Origin: Betaproteobacteria bacterium
GTDB taxonomy: Bacteria > Pseudomonadota > Gammaproteobacteria > Burkholderiales > Ga0077523
Length of the DNA stretch: 64,000 nucleotides
Assembly (NCBI GenBank): GCA_016125475.1
Contig: WGLR01000004.1
Location: 59,639 to 123,638 of the forward strand
Direction of reading: 5' to 3'
Position numbers and translations under genes: made by a program. Below, one piece after another: positions 42,090-52,016 of this stretch; within the stretch, counting starts at the first letter, position 1; every line of letters starts with the position of its first letter. The notes below the pieces were generated by a model. It worked only from the letters and a program-made list of their open reading frames with translations. It ran no database searches and was not told where the DNA came from.

Positions 42090-42191
42090 CGGCAACTGTG
42101 ACTCCGTTTCGCGTGAGATCCGTCCCGGGACATGCGGCGGGCGACCCGGCGCGCGGAACGTGATGCGCGTCCGCGGCCGGCCGGCACGGCC

Positions 42192-42650
42192 TCAGAGTTC
42201 GCGAACGGCGGCGAGCACGGCGTCCGCATGGCCGGGGACCTTCACGCCCCGCCACTCCCTGCGCAACACGCCGGTACGATCGATCAGGAACGTGCTGCGC
42301 TCGATGCCGCGGACCTGTTTGCCATACATGTTCTTCATCTTGATTACGTCGAACATCGTGCACGCCGCCTCGTCCGCGTCGGAGAGCAGGTCGAACGGAA
42401 ACGCCATCTTCGCCTTGAACTTCTCGTGCGACGCGAGCGAATCCCGCGAGACGCCGAAGATCTCGCAGCCGGCCTTCCGGAATTCGTCGAACAGGTCGCG
42501 GAACTGCGCGCCCTCCGTCGTGCAGCCGGGCGTGTCGTCCTTGGGGTAGAAGTAGATCACCACGTGGCGGCCGCGATGATCCGCGAGCCTGAACGTCCTG
42601 TTTCCCGTGCCGGGCAGGGAGAAATCGGGTACCTCAAGGTTCTCGAGCAT
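42192..42650 (-). CDS. bcp: Thioredoxin-dependent thiol peroxidase (BCP/PrxQ peroxiredoxin)
   Basis: A 152-residue peroxiredoxin of the BCP class. The peroxidatic Cys43 is in PKDDTPGCTTE. The resolving cysteine five residues later, present in many PrxQ proteins, is absent here (GAQ), so it may use another thiol. It reduces hydroperoxides with thioredoxin electrons. AGGAGA precedes the ATG. The bcp-phoH order is common in betaproteobacteria. It is 69 bp after arnD. Confidence 0.94.
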   Translation of the reverse strand: MLENLEVPDFSLPGTGNRTFRLADHRGRHVVIYFYPKDDTPGCTTEGAQFRDLFDEFRKAGCEIFGVSRDSLASHEKFKAKMAFPFDLLSDADEAACTMFDVIKMKNMYGKQVRGIERSTFLIDRTGVLRREWRGVKVPGHADAVLAAVREL

Positions 42651-42719
42651 GCTCTGTCTTCTCCTGGTGAATCACGTGTGGGCTCTGCATTCGTCGACTC
42701 CACGCGGCGGACGGGGGGC

Positions 42720-43637
42720 TCACGCGAACTCGGCGAGAAACTCGGGACCCTGCACGGAGAGGGTGCCACTGCGGCCTTCGACCTCGGCGTCCGTCACGTC
42801 GTGTCGTGGCAGGAACTTCGAGGGCAAACCGTCGAAATAGTCCCTGAGACTGACGAGTTCGTAACCCTGCGCACGCCAGCCCGTGAGCAGATCGTCGAAG
42901 ACGGGGAGCAGCTTTCCGCCCTCCAGTTCGGCGTGGAGCGTGTAGACGTGACCCGTCGCCGGTGGCTCGCGGGTCAGGTCGAGCAGATGATCAGTCACGC
43001 CGGACGCGTCGAGACCGCTCCGGCCCAGAAGCTCGTCGAGCGTGGGCAGCGTCGTGGGCAACTGCGGGCAGGCCACGAGTTCCGCCTGGACCATCGGCAC
43101 GAAGGGGTGCGTGCCGCGAGTGTCCGAACAGTAGTCGAAGCCCAGTCGCTGCGTGAGCCGGTACGCGTAGCGGTTCATCTGCCAGCCCGCCGCGCCGTGG
43201 ACGCGAGGGGGTTCGCCGAAGATGTCGACGAAGCGGTCGCACGCGCGCTCCATCTCGTGACGGGTCCACGCGTCGTCGGCCCGGGCGACGCCGTCCTGCC
43301 AGCGAACGTGATCCCACGTGTGCACGCCGACCTCGAATCCGGCGTCGCGTGCCTGGCGCATCTCGTCGGCACAGCGTCGCCCGATGTCCGGCCCGGGCAG
43401 CACCGTGCCGTAGAGCAGGGTGCCAAGGCCGTAGTGCGACACCACCGAGGTGCGCCGCACCTTGCCCGCAAATCCCTTCCGGAACACGCGCCGGATCGCG
43501 CGCCCCGTGTGATCCGGCCCGAGGCTGAACAGGAACGTGGCGCCCGCGCCGCGTCGGCGCAGGAGATCGACGAGCGCCGGCACGCCGTCGCGCGTGCCGC
43601 GAAACGTGTCGACGTCGATCTTGAGCGCGAGCCTCAA
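42720..43637 (-). CDS. arnD: 4-deoxy-4-formamido-L-arabinose-phosphoundecaprenol deformylase
   Basis: A 305-residue polysaccharide-deacetylase-fold enzyme that begins [19 protein letters not shown] (metal-binding Asp). The [10 protein letters not shown] block has the NodB His motif, and [15 protein letters not shown] follows. ArnD removes the formyl group after transfer to undecaprenyl phosphate. It starts at a TTG that overlaps the decarboxylase stop (TTGA), shown by the loss of the conserved N-terminus if the next start were used. Located at the inner membrane. Confidence 0.92.
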   Translation of the reverse strand: MRLALKIDVDTFRGTRDGVPALVDLLRRRGAGATFLFSLGPDHTGRAIRRVFRKGFAGKVRRTSVVSHYGLGTLLYGTVLPGPDIGRRCADEMRQARDAGFEVGVHTWDHVRWQDGVARADDAWTRHEMERACDRFVDIFGEPPRVHGAAGWQMNRYAYRLTQRLGFDYCSDTRGTHPFVPMVQAELVACPQLPTTLPTLDELLGRSGLDASGVTDHLLDLTREPPATGHVYTLHAELEGGKLLPVFDDLLTGWRAQGYELVSLRDYFDGLPSKFLPRHDVTDAEVEGRSGTLSVQGPEFLAEFA

Positions 43638-44677
43638 TCCACGAGCCCCCTGGCCTCCGCGACGTGTGTCCGGTAGGCGTCGTAGATGTAGCGAAGCGCC
43701 TGGTCCATGTCGACCTTCGGCGACCATCCGAGGTCCTCGCAGGTGTTGTCGATCTTCGGCATCCGGTGCTGGACGTCCTGATAGCCGTTGCCGTAGTACG
43801 CGTCCGACGTGGTCTCCACGAGCTTCACCTCGCGCGCCGAATCGCGATACTCGGGATAGGTCAGCGCGAGGTCCAGCATCATCCGCGCGAGCTCACGCAC
43901 GGAGAACTCGTTGCGCGGGTTCCCCACGTTGTAGATCTTGCGGCTCGCGATGCCGTTCGGGTTCTCGATGATGCGCATGAGCGCGTCGACGCCGTCGTCG
44001 ATGTAGGTGAAGGCCCGTTTCTGCTGGCCACCGTCCACGAGCTTGATCTCCTCGCCGCGCACGATGTGCCCGAAGAACTGGGTGATCACGCGCGAGCTGC
44101 CTTCCTTCGGCGTGTGGATGCTGTCGAGACCCGCACCGATCCAGTTGAACGGGCGGAACAGCGTGAAGTCGAGGCCCTCCTGCACGCCGTAGGCCCAGAT
44201 CACGCGATCGAGGAGCTGCTTGCTCACGGAATAGATCCAGCGCTGCTTGGGGATGGGGCCCACGACCAGTTCGGACGCGTACGGGTCGAATTCCGCGTCG
44301 CGGCACATGCCGTAGACCTCGGACGTGCTCGGGAAGAGGATGCGCTTCCCGTACTTCACGCAGGAGCGGATGATCGGGAGGTTCGCCTCGAAGTCGAGTT
44401 CGAACACGCGCAGCGGCTCCTTCACGTAGGTCGCCGGCGTTGCGATCGCCACGAGCGGAAGGACCGTGTCGCACTTGCGGATGTGGTACTCGATCCACTC
44501 CTTGTTGATCGTGATGTCGCCTTCGAAGAAGCGGAATCTGGGGTGGCCGACGAGGTCGCTCACGCGATCGTTCTGCATGTCCATGCCGTAGACCTCCCAC
44601 GGCGTGGTCTCGATGATGCGTTTGGACAGGTGATGGCCGATGAAGCCGTTCACGCCGAGTATGAGGATTCTTTTCAT
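43634..44677 (-). CDS. arnA: UDP-glucuronate oxidative decarboxylase, stand-alone ArnA dehydrogenase domain
   Basis: A 347-residue NAD-dependent decarboxylase corresponding to the C-terminal domain of E. coli ArnA. It has the nucleotide motif [10 protein letters not shown], the catalytic Ser and Glu in STSEVYG, the YSVSK motif, and an Arg in [11 protein letters not shown] equivalent to the ArnA catalytic Arg. It makes UDP-4-ketopentose from UDP-glucuronate. In E. coli this domain is fused to the formyltransferase; here the two are separate genes 17 bp apart. Confidence 0.93.
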   Translation of the reverse strand: MKRILILGVNGFIGHHLSKRIIETTPWEVYGMDMQNDRVSDLVGHPRFRFFEGDITINKEWIEYHIRKCDTVLPLVAIATPATYVKEPLRVFELDFEANLPIIRSCVKYGKRILFPSTSEVYGMCRDAEFDPYASELVVGPIPKQRWIYSVSKQLLDRVIWAYGVQEGLDFTLFRPFNWIGAGLDSIHTPKEGSSRVITQFFGHIVRGEEIKLVDGGQQKRAFTYIDDGVDALMRIIENPNGIASRKIYNVGNPRNEFSVRELARMMLDLALTYPEYRDSAREVKLVETTSDAYYGNGYQDVQHRMPKIDNTCEDLGWSPKVDMDQALRYIYDAYRTHVAEARGLVD

Positions 44678-44694
44678 CGTACGAGGGTCCAGGT

Positions 44695-45615
44695 TCAGGA
44701 CGCGCGCGCCTCGTGACCGAAGCGCTCGCGAAAAGCGGCAGTGTCGACGGGAGCGCCGTCGACTTCCAGGGAAAGAACGGGAAGCGCGCGCCCGTCACCG
44801 CAGGCCGCCATCAGGAAGTCGGACTGCGTGTAGAAGGTGCCGGGCGGCTGCGCGGTTTCCCGGCTCAGGCAGGTCGACCGCAGGACGCGCGCTGGCTGAC
44901 CCGCGAGCGTCGTGAGCGCGCCGGGGTAGGGCGGCGCCACGCCGCGGATCAGGTCGTGCACCTCGCGCGCCGGTCGGGTCCAGTCGATCCTGCCGTCCTC
45001 GGCGCGACGTCCGCCGAAATAGCTCCCCGCAGCGAGGTCGAGCGGGCGGGGCCGCACGGTGTCGTCGACGAGCGTGGGCAGGGCACGATCGAGCACGAGT
45101 TCCGCGGCGACCGTCACCTTCCGGAACACGTCGCCGGCCGTGTCGTCGGGCAGGATCGGCACGGCCATCTGGTCGACGAGCGCGCCGGCATCGGGTTTCT
45201 CGACCATGTAGTGCAGGGACGCACCCGTCGTGGGCTCGCCGCGAATCACGGCCCAGTTGACCGGAACCCGCCCGCGATAGTGCGGCAGGAGCGACCCGTG
45301 CATGTTCAGGCAGCCCCGGGGCGGCAGCGCGAGAACCGGCGCCGGCAGCATCCGGCGGAAATAGAACGAGAACAGGAAGTCGGGACGCGCGGCCGCGATC
45401 GCCCGGTGCAGCGCGTCGTCGTCGAGATCTTCCGCGCACGCGACCGGCAGTTCGTGCAGCTTCGCGAGTTCCGCGACGGACGGGAACCAGATGTTCTCGC
45501 CGGGAGAGTCACGGTGCGTGATCACGAGCGCGACGTCGACGCCACGTGCGAGCAGCACGCTCAGGCATCGATAGCCCACGTCGTGGTAGGCGAGGACGAC
45601 TGCGCGGCAGTTCAT
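44695..45615 (-). CDS. UDP-4-amino-4-deoxy-L-arabinose formyltransferase, stand-alone ArnA N-terminal domain
   Basis: A 306-residue formyltransferase of the Fmt/GART fold. The catalytic triad is visible as Asn-x-His in [14 protein letters not shown] and an Asp in [12 protein letters not shown]. It uses 10-formyl-THF to formylate UDP-L-Ara4N. The fhs product at 34.4-36.1 kb is the formyl donor, a plausible metabolic link. Its ATG overlaps the arnC stop (ATGA). Confidence 0.92.
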   Translation of the reverse strand: MNCRAVVLAYHDVGYRCLSVLLARGVDVALVITHRDSPGENIWFPSVAELAKLHELPVACAEDLDDDALHRAIAAARPDFLFSFYFRRMLPAPVLALPPRGCLNMHGSLLPHYRGRVPVNWAVIRGEPTTGASLHYMVEKPDAGALVDQMAVPILPDDTAGDVFRKVTVAAELVLDRALPTLVDDTVRPRPLDLAAGSYFGGRRAEDGRIDWTRPAREVHDLIRGVAPPYPGALTTLAGQPARVLRSTCLSRETAQPPGTFYTQSDFLMAACGDGRALPVLSLEVDGAPVDTAAFRERFGHEARAS

Positions 45616-46625
45616 CGATTGCCGCCGTGTGCCGTCCTCGCGTGGAGCGGGACCGCAGAGGCGGCATCCGGTCCGTCGGGGGACGCCGGCTCCGCGCCGA
45701 GGACGGCCTGGACCAGGTACCGCGGACGCTGACGCACCTGCTGGTAGATGCGGCCCACGTACTCGCCGAGGAGGCCGATGCCGAACAGCGTGATGCCGAT
45801 CAGGAAGAACGCGATGCCGAACAGCGTGAACACGCCTTCCGCCTCCGGTCCGATGATCAGTCGGCGGATCGCCAGGAAGATCACGAACAGCACGGACAGG
45901 ACCGAGATGACGATCCCGGACAGCGAGAACATCTCGAGCGGGACGACCGAAAAGCCGGTCACGAGATCGAAGTTGAGCCGCACGAGCTTGTAGAGGGAAT
46001 ACTTCGAATCCCCGGCTGCGCGCTCCTCGTGGGCCACCTCGATCTCGGTCGGGCGCTGCGCGAACGTGTAGGCCAGTGCGGGAATGAACGTGTTCACCTC
46101 GCGGCAGGCGTTGATCGCGTCGACGATGTCACGGCTGTACGCCCGGAGCATGCAGCCCTGGTCGGTCATCCGGATGCGGGTGATGCGTTCGCGGAGGCGA
46201 TTCATCGCGCGGGAGGCCTGGCGACGGAAGGCGGAGTCCTGACGGAGCCTGCGGATGCTGCCCACGTAGTCGAAGCCGCGGTCCATCTCCGCAAGGAGCC
46301 GCCCGATCTCTTCGGGCGGATTCTGCAGGTCGGCATCCAGCGTGACCACGCGCCGTCCGGTCGCATGCTCGAACCCCGCCATGATCGCGAGGTGCTGGCC
46401 GAAGTTGCCGTTGAAGAGCACGACGCGCGTCACGTCGGGCCGGCGCTGGTACTGCTCCCTCAGCAGGGCGGCGGAGCGGTCCTGACTGCCGTCGTTCACG
46501 AAGACCACCTCGTAGGTCCTGCCGAGCGCATCGAGCGCGCCGTAGAGACGGCCGAACAGCGCGGGCAGGCCCGCTTCTTCGTTGTAGACGGGGATGACGA
46601 CGGAAACTTCGGGCGACGCGCTCAT
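45612..46625 (-). CDS. arnC: Undecaprenyl-phosphate Ara4FN transferase
   Basis: A 337-residue GT2 glycosyltransferase. The N-terminal GT-A domain has SVVIPVYNEEAGLPALF, the acidic VTLDADLQNPPEEI and the EVAHEERAAGDSKYSLYKLVRLNFD block. Two C-terminal transmembrane helices follow (about residues 232-255 and 265-290). It loads Ara4FN onto undecaprenyl phosphate. It overlaps arnB upstream and the formyltransferase downstream by 4 bases each. A bactoprenol glucosyltransferase is possible but the arn context decides. Confidence 0.92.
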   Translation of the reverse strand: MSASPEVSVVIPVYNEEAGLPALFGRLYGALDALGRTYEVVFVNDGSQDRSAALLREQYQRRPDVTRVVLFNGNFGQHLAIMAGFEHATGRRVVTLDADLQNPPEEIGRLLAEMDRGFDYVGSIRRLRQDSAFRRQASRAMNRLRERITRIRMTDQGCMLRAYSRDIVDAINACREVNTFIPALAYTFAQRPTEIEVAHEERAAGDSKYSLYKLVRLNFDLVTGFSVVPLEMFSLSGIVISVLSVLFVIFLAIRRLIIGPEAEGVFTLFGIAFFLIGITLFGIGLLGEYVGRIYQQVRQRPRYLVQAVLGAEPASPDGPDAASAVPLHARTAHGGNR

Positions 46626-47779
46626 CGGTGGCGGAGGGCACTTTCGGACCGGAGGATATCATGCACCGCGTCGCAGACCCGGTCCACGTCCTCGTCTCGC
46701 ATGCCCGGAAAGAGGGGCAGGGTGACGATGCCGCGTCCGACCCGTTCGGCATGCGGAAAATCCCCTTCGCGGTAGCCCATGTCCCGGTACAGTCTGAACA
46801 GATGCAGCGCCGGATAATGGACGCCGGCGCCTATGCCGCGCACGTTCAGGGCCTCGAGGAACTCGCCGCGCGAGATGTTCATCCGATCCGGATCCAGCAC
46901 GATCTGGAACATGTGCCAGTTGGTCCGGCCGTCGTCGCGCGGCGGGAGGTCCAGCGGAAGATCCGGATCCAGGCGCGCGAAATAGCGGGCGGCCAGGGCC
47001 CGCCGCCGCTGCGTGAATTCGTCCACGTGAGCGAGCTGGCCGATCCCGATCCGCGCCGCGATGTCGGTCATGTTGAGCTTGGCGCCCGGCACCGTCACCT
47101 CCTGTTCGCCGCCCGGGAGCCTCTCGACGCCCTGCAGGCGCCAGAGTTCGCAACGCCGCGCCTCGTCCTCGTCGTTCAGCACGAGACACCCGCCCTCCGC
47201 GGTCGTCACGTTCTTGTTCGCGTGGAAGGAGAAGCAGACGAGATCGCCGAAGCTCCCGATCCTGCGGCCGTCCCACGTCGTGCCGAAGCTCTGCGCCGCG
47301 TCCTCGAGGACGCGCAGGCCCCGGCGCCTCGCGAGCGTGTAGAGACGATCGCGGTCGACCGGACAGCCCGCGAGGTCCACAGGCACGACCGCACGCGTGC
47401 GGTCCGTGATGGCTGCCTCGACGCGGTCCAGGTCGATGAGCCGCGTGGCCGGGTCGACGTCCACGAACACCGGTTTCGCACCCGCGCGCACGATCACGTT
47501 GGCCGTCGCGACCCACGTGAGCGGGGTCGTGATCACCTCGTCACCGGGCCCCACGCCGAGAATCTGCAGACCGAGTTCGAGGGCCCCCGTGCCGGACGAG
47601 AGCGCGCGGACGGGCCGTCCGCCGCAGAAGTCGGACAGCATGGCCTCGAAGCGACGCACCTGCGGGCCGCTCGTGATCCACCCCGAACGCAGCACGTCGA
47701 CGACGCCCTGGATGGTGTCCTCGTCGATCGTCGGTCGCGTGAATGGCAGGAATTCGTCCACTGGCTTGTCTTGCTGCAC
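46622..47779 (-). CDS. arnB: UDP-4-amino-4-deoxy-L-arabinose aminotransferase
   Basis: A 385-residue DegT/DnrJ/EryC1 PLP enzyme. The PLP lysine is in SFHANKNVTTAEGG. The N-terminus carries PFTRPTIDEDTIQGVVDVLRSGWITSGPQV, typical of ArnB, and the C-terminus GIGAGVHYPALHLF. It converts the ketopentose to UDP-L-Ara4N. The GTG start at 47779 follows GGAGAC. It is the first of four tightly overlapping arn genes. Confidence 0.94.
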   Translation of the reverse strand: MQQDKPVDEFLPFTRPTIDEDTIQGVVDVLRSGWITSGPQVRRFEAMLSDFCGGRPVRALSSGTGALELGLQILGVGPGDEVITTPLTWVATANVIVRAGAKPVFVDVDPATRLIDLDRVEAAITDRTRAVVPVDLAGCPVDRDRLYTLARRRGLRVLEDAAQSFGTTWDGRRIGSFGDLVCFSFHANKNVTTAEGGCLVLNDEDEARRCELWRLQGVERLPGGEQEVTVPGAKLNMTDIAARIGIGQLAHVDEFTQRRRALAARYFARLDPDLPLDLPPRDDGRTNWHMFQIVLDPDRMNISRGEFLEALNVRGIGAGVHYPALHLFRLYRDMGYREGDFPHAERVGRGIVTLPLFPGMRDEDVDRVCDAVHDILRSESALRHR

Positions 47780-47859
47780 TCACTTGTCTCCTGGTCCGGA
47801 AATGTCGTGCGGCGCGGCACACCACGCCGGCCTCGATGGCGCCCCGCCCCTCGCGTGGG

Positions 47860-49536
47860 TCACGGTCGCGCAGGCCCGGACGTCGGCGCCCGGCTCACGA
47901 GCACGCGGCGCGTGTCGCGTTCCATGACCGTCATAGGCAGGCCGGCGGCGACGAGTTCGTCGTAGGTGCCGGGTTCCATGAACGCATAGGCGCACGTGGC
48001 CGCACGCCAGCGGGTCGCGAACGTGCCGATGTCCGGTATGCCGAGGTCGGGCTCGCGCCCGAGGCCGAATGCCATCTCGTCCTCGAAGGCGACGAGCGTG
48101 ACCGTGCGGCCGAGATAGAACGGCAGGGTCTGGTCGTAGGTTCGCACACTGTAGAGGGGACAGTCCGGATCGAGACGGTCCTTCACGGCACGCGCGAAGG
48201 CCGCGCTCGAGAACGACGGCGCGAGCGCGTCGTGACCGGTTATCGCGAGCTGCCAGGCGCCGAGGCCGCCGAGACCGAGCGCGAGAATGGCGGGGATCAG
48301 GTGCCTGCGCGCGGCGAGCACGATGCAGGCCGTCGCGGCCACTGCCATCGTCACGGCGGCCCCGAGGATCCAGGGTTCGAACGCGCGATACAGGACCACC
48401 GGCGTCCGGTCGTTCGCATAGTGCGTCGCGCGGAGCCCGAGCGCGAATGCTCCGACTGCCAGCGGCAGCATGGATACCCCGTACCAGACGAGCGCGCGTC
48501 CCCGGATCCGGTCCAGCCGGTCTCCCATGAGCCAGGCGAGCGCCGGAAACACGGGCAGCACGTAGGAGGGCAATTTCGAACTGGACGCACTGAAGAACAC
48601 GGTCACGAAGACGATCCACGCGAGCAGGAAGAGCCCGGGCCGGAACGGGCGCCCCGGCGGGCCTGCGCGCACCGCTCCCGCGACCGACTGCGCGGCGAGC
48701 AGTGTCCACGGGAGCGTGCCCGCGAGCAGCAGCGGCAGGAAGTACCACCAGGGCTCCGTGCGGTGGTGCACCGTCGTGAGGTAGCGCTCGAAGTGCTCGT
48801 GCACGAAGAAGAAGTGCAGGAATTCCGGATTGCGGACCGAGACGGCCACGAACCACGGCGCGCACACCGCCAGCACGATCGCGAGGCCGGTTCCGATTCG
48901 CAGCCGCGCCAGCAGGTGCCAGTCGCGCGTGGCCGCGAGATAGAGCACGACGGCTCCACCCGGCAGAACCAGGCCGATGAGCCCTTTCGAAAGGACCGCG
49001 CCGGCGCAGCCCAGCCATGCCAGGGCCATCCATCGCAGGTGGCGCGGATCTTCCCGTCCGGCCTGTTCGGCCTGCAGGAGACCGGCGAGCGCCAGCGTCA
49101 GGAAGAACGTGAGCCCCATGTCCAGGGTATTCAGGTGACTGTTCGCGACGGGCCAGAGCATCGTCGCGAAGACGAATGCGGCGAGCGCGGCCGCGCGGCG
49201 TCCGAACGTCCGTCTGCCCGCGATCCAGAGGAGCCAGGCCGTGAGGACACCCGAAACGGCGGGCCACCACCGGGCGGTCCACTCGTCCGGACGGAACAGC
49301 GAGTACGCGGCGGCCGTGAGCCAGTACTGGAGCGGAGGCTTCTCGAAGTACTTGAGGCCGTTGAGCCGTGGCGTCACCCAGTCGCCGGACGCGGCCATCT
49401 CGCGCGCGATCTCCGCGTAGCGGCCTTCGTCGGGCCGGATCAGGCTGCGTGCGTCGAGGTTCGCGAACCAGACGAGCAGCATCCCGACGACCAGCGTCCA
49501 GAGGAGCACCCGGCGCGAGCCGGCGAGGTGCGTCAC
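47860..49536 (-). CDS. arnT: 4-amino-4-deoxy-L-arabinose transferase (ArnT-type GT39)
   Basis: A 558-residue membrane glycosyltransferase. The N-terminal catalytic loop has RPDEGRYAEIAREMAASGDW and FEKPPLQYW. About ten hydrophobic helices follow, with a periplasmic C-terminal region. ArnT moves Ara4N from undecaprenyl phosphate to lipid A, lowering affinity for cationic peptides. Its GTG overlaps the mnmH stop (GTGA), so the two are translationally coupled. No arnE or arnF flippase genes are seen in the window. Confidence 0.93.
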   Translation of the reverse strand: MTHLAGSRRVLLWTLVVGMLLVWFANLDARSLIRPDEGRYAEIAREMAASGDWVTPRLNGLKYFEKPPLQYWLTAAAYSLFRPDEWTARWWPAVSGVLTAWLLWIAGRRTFGRRAAALAAFVFATMLWPVANSHLNTLDMGLTFFLTLALAGLLQAEQAGREDPRHLRWMALAWLGCAGAVLSKGLIGLVLPGGAVVLYLAATRDWHLLARLRIGTGLAIVLAVCAPWFVAVSVRNPEFLHFFFVHEHFERYLTTVHHRTEPWWYFLPLLLAGTLPWTLLAAQSVAGAVRAGPPGRPFRPGLFLLAWIVFVTVFFSASSSKLPSYVLPVFPALAWLMGDRLDRIRGRALVWYGVSMLPLAVGAFALGLRATHYANDRTPVVLYRAFEPWILGAAVTMAVAATACIVLAARRHLIPAILALGLGGLGAWQLAITGHDALAPSFSSAAFARAVKDRLDPDCPLYSVRTYDQTLPFYLGRTVTLVAFEDEMAFGLGREPDLGIPDIGTFATRWRAATCAYAFMEPGTYDELVAAGLPMTVMERDTRRVLVSRAPTSGPARP

Positions 49537-50597
49537 GCCGGGCACGGAACGCGCGCGTCGCCGAGAATCCGGGCGGCCGCTTCGGCGAAGGCATCCCGGG
49601 CGTGACTTTCCATCCGCACCACGGCGGCCTGGGCGATGGCCGGGTAGTTGCCATGGATGGAGCGGGTATAGGACGGGTCGTAGTGTCTTTCGAGAAGTTC
49701 GGCGACGAGTGTGTCCCAGTCCCGCGCGTCGACCAGTTCCGCCCATCGTTCGATCACCGCGTGCCCGTGCAGCGGTCGCAGCGTCCTGAGGCGGTCCACG
49801 AGACGGTCGGGGTCGTCGAAGAAATGGGCGTACTCCTCCGCGAGCAGTCGCACGCGTGCCGCGCGGTCGGTCTCGACGCGGAGGCACTCGCTCGCACGCA
49901 TGCGGGCGATCAGGGCGTCGGGCACGTGCAGCGCGCCGATCTTCTTGCTCTCCGACTCCACGTAGACCGGACACGCGGCATCGAAGGCGCGCAGCGCCTG
50001 CCAGAGCAGCGTCTCGAAGTGCTTCTGAGCCGGCTGCGGGTTCGCGGGCAGGTCGCCGAGCACGGAGCCGCGGTGCGCGGCAGCCTGCTCGAGGTCCAGC
50101 ACCTGGGCCCCCCGTTCCGCGAGCGCGGACAGGAGACGGCTCTTGCCCGAGCCCGTGAGCCCGCAGATCACGCGAAACGAGAGTCGTTCCGGGAGAGTGC
50201 CGAGATCCGACACGACCGCACGCCGGAAGGCCTTGTAGCCGCCCTCGAGCTGCTTCGCGTTCCAGCCCACCTCCCTCAGGATGTGGGTCATGGAACCGCT
50301 GCGCTTGCCGCCCCGCCAGCAGTAGACCAGCGGGCGCCAGTTGCGCGGCCGTTCGAGGAAACGCGCCTCGATGTGGCCGGCGATGTTGCGGGCCACGATC
50401 GCCGCACCGACCTTGCGGGCCTCGAATGGCGAGACCTGCTTGTAGAGCGTGCCGACGCGGGCACGCTCCCCGTCGTCGAGAACGGGGCAGCTGATCGCAC
50501 CCGGAACGTGGTCCTCGGCGAATTCCGAGGGAGAGCGCACGTCGATGACGGTGTCGAATGCCTCCAGTTCCCCGATGGTGGCGAGATCGTGGCGCAT
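49533..50597 (-). CDS. mnmH: tRNA 2-selenouridine synthase (MnmH/SelU)
   Basis: A 354-residue protein with an N-terminal rhodanese domain (VIDVRSPSEFAEDHVPGAI; the active Cys in YCWRGGKRSGSM) and a C-terminal P-loop domain (ICGLTGSGKSRLLSALAERG). It exchanges sulfur for selenium at tRNA wobble uridine (via a geranylated intermediate) with selenophosphate from SelD. selD is not in this window. It sits between tesA and arnT in the minus-strand gene run. Confidence 0.94.
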   Translation of the reverse strand: MRHDLATIGELEAFDTVIDVRSPSEFAEDHVPGAISCPVLDDGERARVGTLYKQVSPFEARKVGAAIVARNIAGHIEARFLERPRNWRPLVYCWRGGKRSGSMTHILREVGWNAKQLEGGYKAFRRAVVSDLGTLPERLSFRVICGLTGSGKSRLLSALAERGAQVLDLEQAAAHRGSVLGDLPANPQPAQKHFETLLWQALRAFDAACPVYVESESKKIGALHVPDALIARMRASECLRVETDRAARVRLLAEEYAHFFDDPDRLVDRLRTLRPLHGHAVIERWAELVDARDWDTLVAELLERHYDPSYTRSIHGNYPAIAQAAVVRMESHARDAFAEAAARILGDARVPCPA

Positions 50598-50605
50598 CGC
50601 GGACC

Positions 50606-51307
50606 CTATTTCGTGATGACGGCGGTACCGGTGCCACGCGGTTGCGTGGGAGCCGGCGATGCATTGCGTCCGTCTACGGCCCGGAGCAGGGGCTTCAGCC
50701 GGGGCCACACGTTGTCGAGGATCAGCGGCTGCGCGCGCGCGACCGGGTGCAGGCCGTCGTCCTGGAAGAGCTCGCGGCGTCCCGCGAACCCGGCGAGCAG
50801 GAACGGCACATAGGCAGAACGCGTCGCGCGGGCGACCTCGCCGAACATTTCGTGAAACCTCCTCGTGTACTTCGGCCCGTAGTTGGGCGGGATGCGCATG
50901 CCGATCACGAGCGTGCGCGCATCCGCGGCCTGACACTTCTGTACGATACGCTCGAGTCGCGTCCGGGTGTCACCGAGATCGCCGCCGCGCAGTCCGTCGT
51001 TCGCGCCGAGTTCGACGACGACCACGCCGGGCGCATGGCGCTCGAGCAGCGCGGGGAGGCGCTCGAGTCCGCCGAACGTCGTCTCGCCGCTGATCGACGC
51101 ATTGACGACGGTGTAGCCGGGCGCCTCCCGGGCGACCTTTTCGGTCAGGAGATCGACCCATCCCTGGCCCGCAGGCACGCCGTATCCGGCCGACAGACTG
51201 TCGCCCAGCACCAGGATGACGGGATTCGCCGCCGCAATCGTCGCGAACCAGAGTGCCCCGCCGACGGTCAGCAGGGCGGTGATCAGGAATTTCTTGAGGA
51301 GTGGCAT
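50606..51307 (-). CDS. tesA: TesA-like arylesterase/lysophospholipase (GDSL/SGNH hydrolase)
   Basis: A 233-residue SGNH hydrolase with a signal peptide (residues 1-28, ending IAAAN). Block I is VLGDSLSAGYG (Ser), block III is GANDGLRGG, and block V DGLHP holds the Asp-His pair. It hydrolyses acyl esters or thioesters in the periplasm. Its ATG (51307) overlaps the ATG of ybbA on the other strand by two bases, and both have good Shine-Dalgarno sequences. The tesA-ybbA divergent pair is conserved in many proteobacteria. Confidence 0.93.
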   Translation of the reverse strand: MPLLKKFLITALLTVGGALWFATIAAANPVILVLGDSLSAGYGVPAGQGWVDLLTEKVAREAPGYTVVNASISGETTFGGLERLPALLERHAPGVVVVELGANDGLRGGDLGDTRTRLERIVQKCQAADARTLVIGMRIPPNYGPKYTRRFHEMFGEVARATRSAYVPFLLAGFAGRRELFQDDGLHPVARAQPLILDNVWPRLKPLLRAVDGRNASPAPTQPRGTGTAVITK

Positions 51308-52016
51308 GGCTCCGATTGTCTCCGCAGCGGGTTTGACCAAGCAAGTCACGACCGGGTCGTCCAGTCTGACGATTCTCGACGACGTGAGTTTCGAGATTTC
51401 CGAGGGGCAGTCCGTCGCGATCGTCGGCGCGTCGGGTTCGGGCAAGACGACACTGCTCGGCCTCCTCGCGGGCCTCGATCTGCCCACTCGCGGCGAGGTG
51501 ACCCTCGCGGGCCGGCGGCTGAACGGGCTCGACGAGGACGGGCGGGCGGCGCTGCGCGGGGGGGCAGTGGGCTTCGTGTTCCAGTCCTTCCAGCTCCTGG
51601 CGTCGCTGACGGCGCTCGAGAACGTCATGCTCCCGCTCGAACTGGCAGGGGTCGGCGACGCGCGCGGTCTCGCCGTCGAGCTCCTGCGGCGCGTGGGGCT
51701 CGACGCGCGTGGCCACCACTATCCGCGACAGCTTTCGGGTGGGGAGCAGCAGCGCGTGGCCATCGCGCGTGCATTCAGCGGGCCGCCGCGCGTGCTCTTC
51801 GCGGACGAACCGACGGGAAACCTGGACGCCGTGACGGGCGGGGAGATCGTCGAACTGATGTTCGACCTGAACCGCGAACGCGGAACCACGCTGATTCTCG
51901 TGACCCACGACGAATCCCTGGCGCAGAGATGTGCGCGCCGGCTGAGACTCGCGGGAGGCCGGCTCGTTGGCGACGACTTCGCCGCTGCCCGAGCCGTCCT
52001 CTCCGACGCCGGCTGA
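51306..52016 (+). CDS. ybbA: ABC transporter ATP-binding protein (YbbA)
   Basis: A 236-residue ABC ATPase of the LolD/MacB type. Walker A is GASGSGKTTLLG, the signature LSGGEQQRVAIARA, and Walker B FADEPTGNLD. GAGGAG lies 5 bases before the ATG. Its partner permease is ybbP at 54.9 kb. In E. coli ybbA and ybbP are adjacent; here a reductase and a ligase gene are inserted between them. The YbbAP complex is thought to act with TesA on lipids or hydrophobic compounds. Confidence 0.94.
   Translation: MAPIVSAAGLTKQVTTGSSSLTILDDVSFEISEGQSVAIVGASGSGKTTLLGLLAGLDLPTRGEVTLAGRRLNGLDEDGRAALRGGAVGFVFQSFQLLASLTALENVMLPLELAGVGDARGLAVELLRRVGLDARGHHYPRQLSGGEQQRVAIARAFSGPPRVLFADEPTGNLDAVTGGEIVELMFDLNRERGTTLILVTHDESLAQRCARRLRLAGGRLVGDDFAAARAVLSDAG

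Noticed and set aside
49537..50664. Extension of the arnT frame upstream
   Set aside because: It runs through mnmH in another frame; the GTG at 49536 gives the normal ArnT start with a GTGA overlap.
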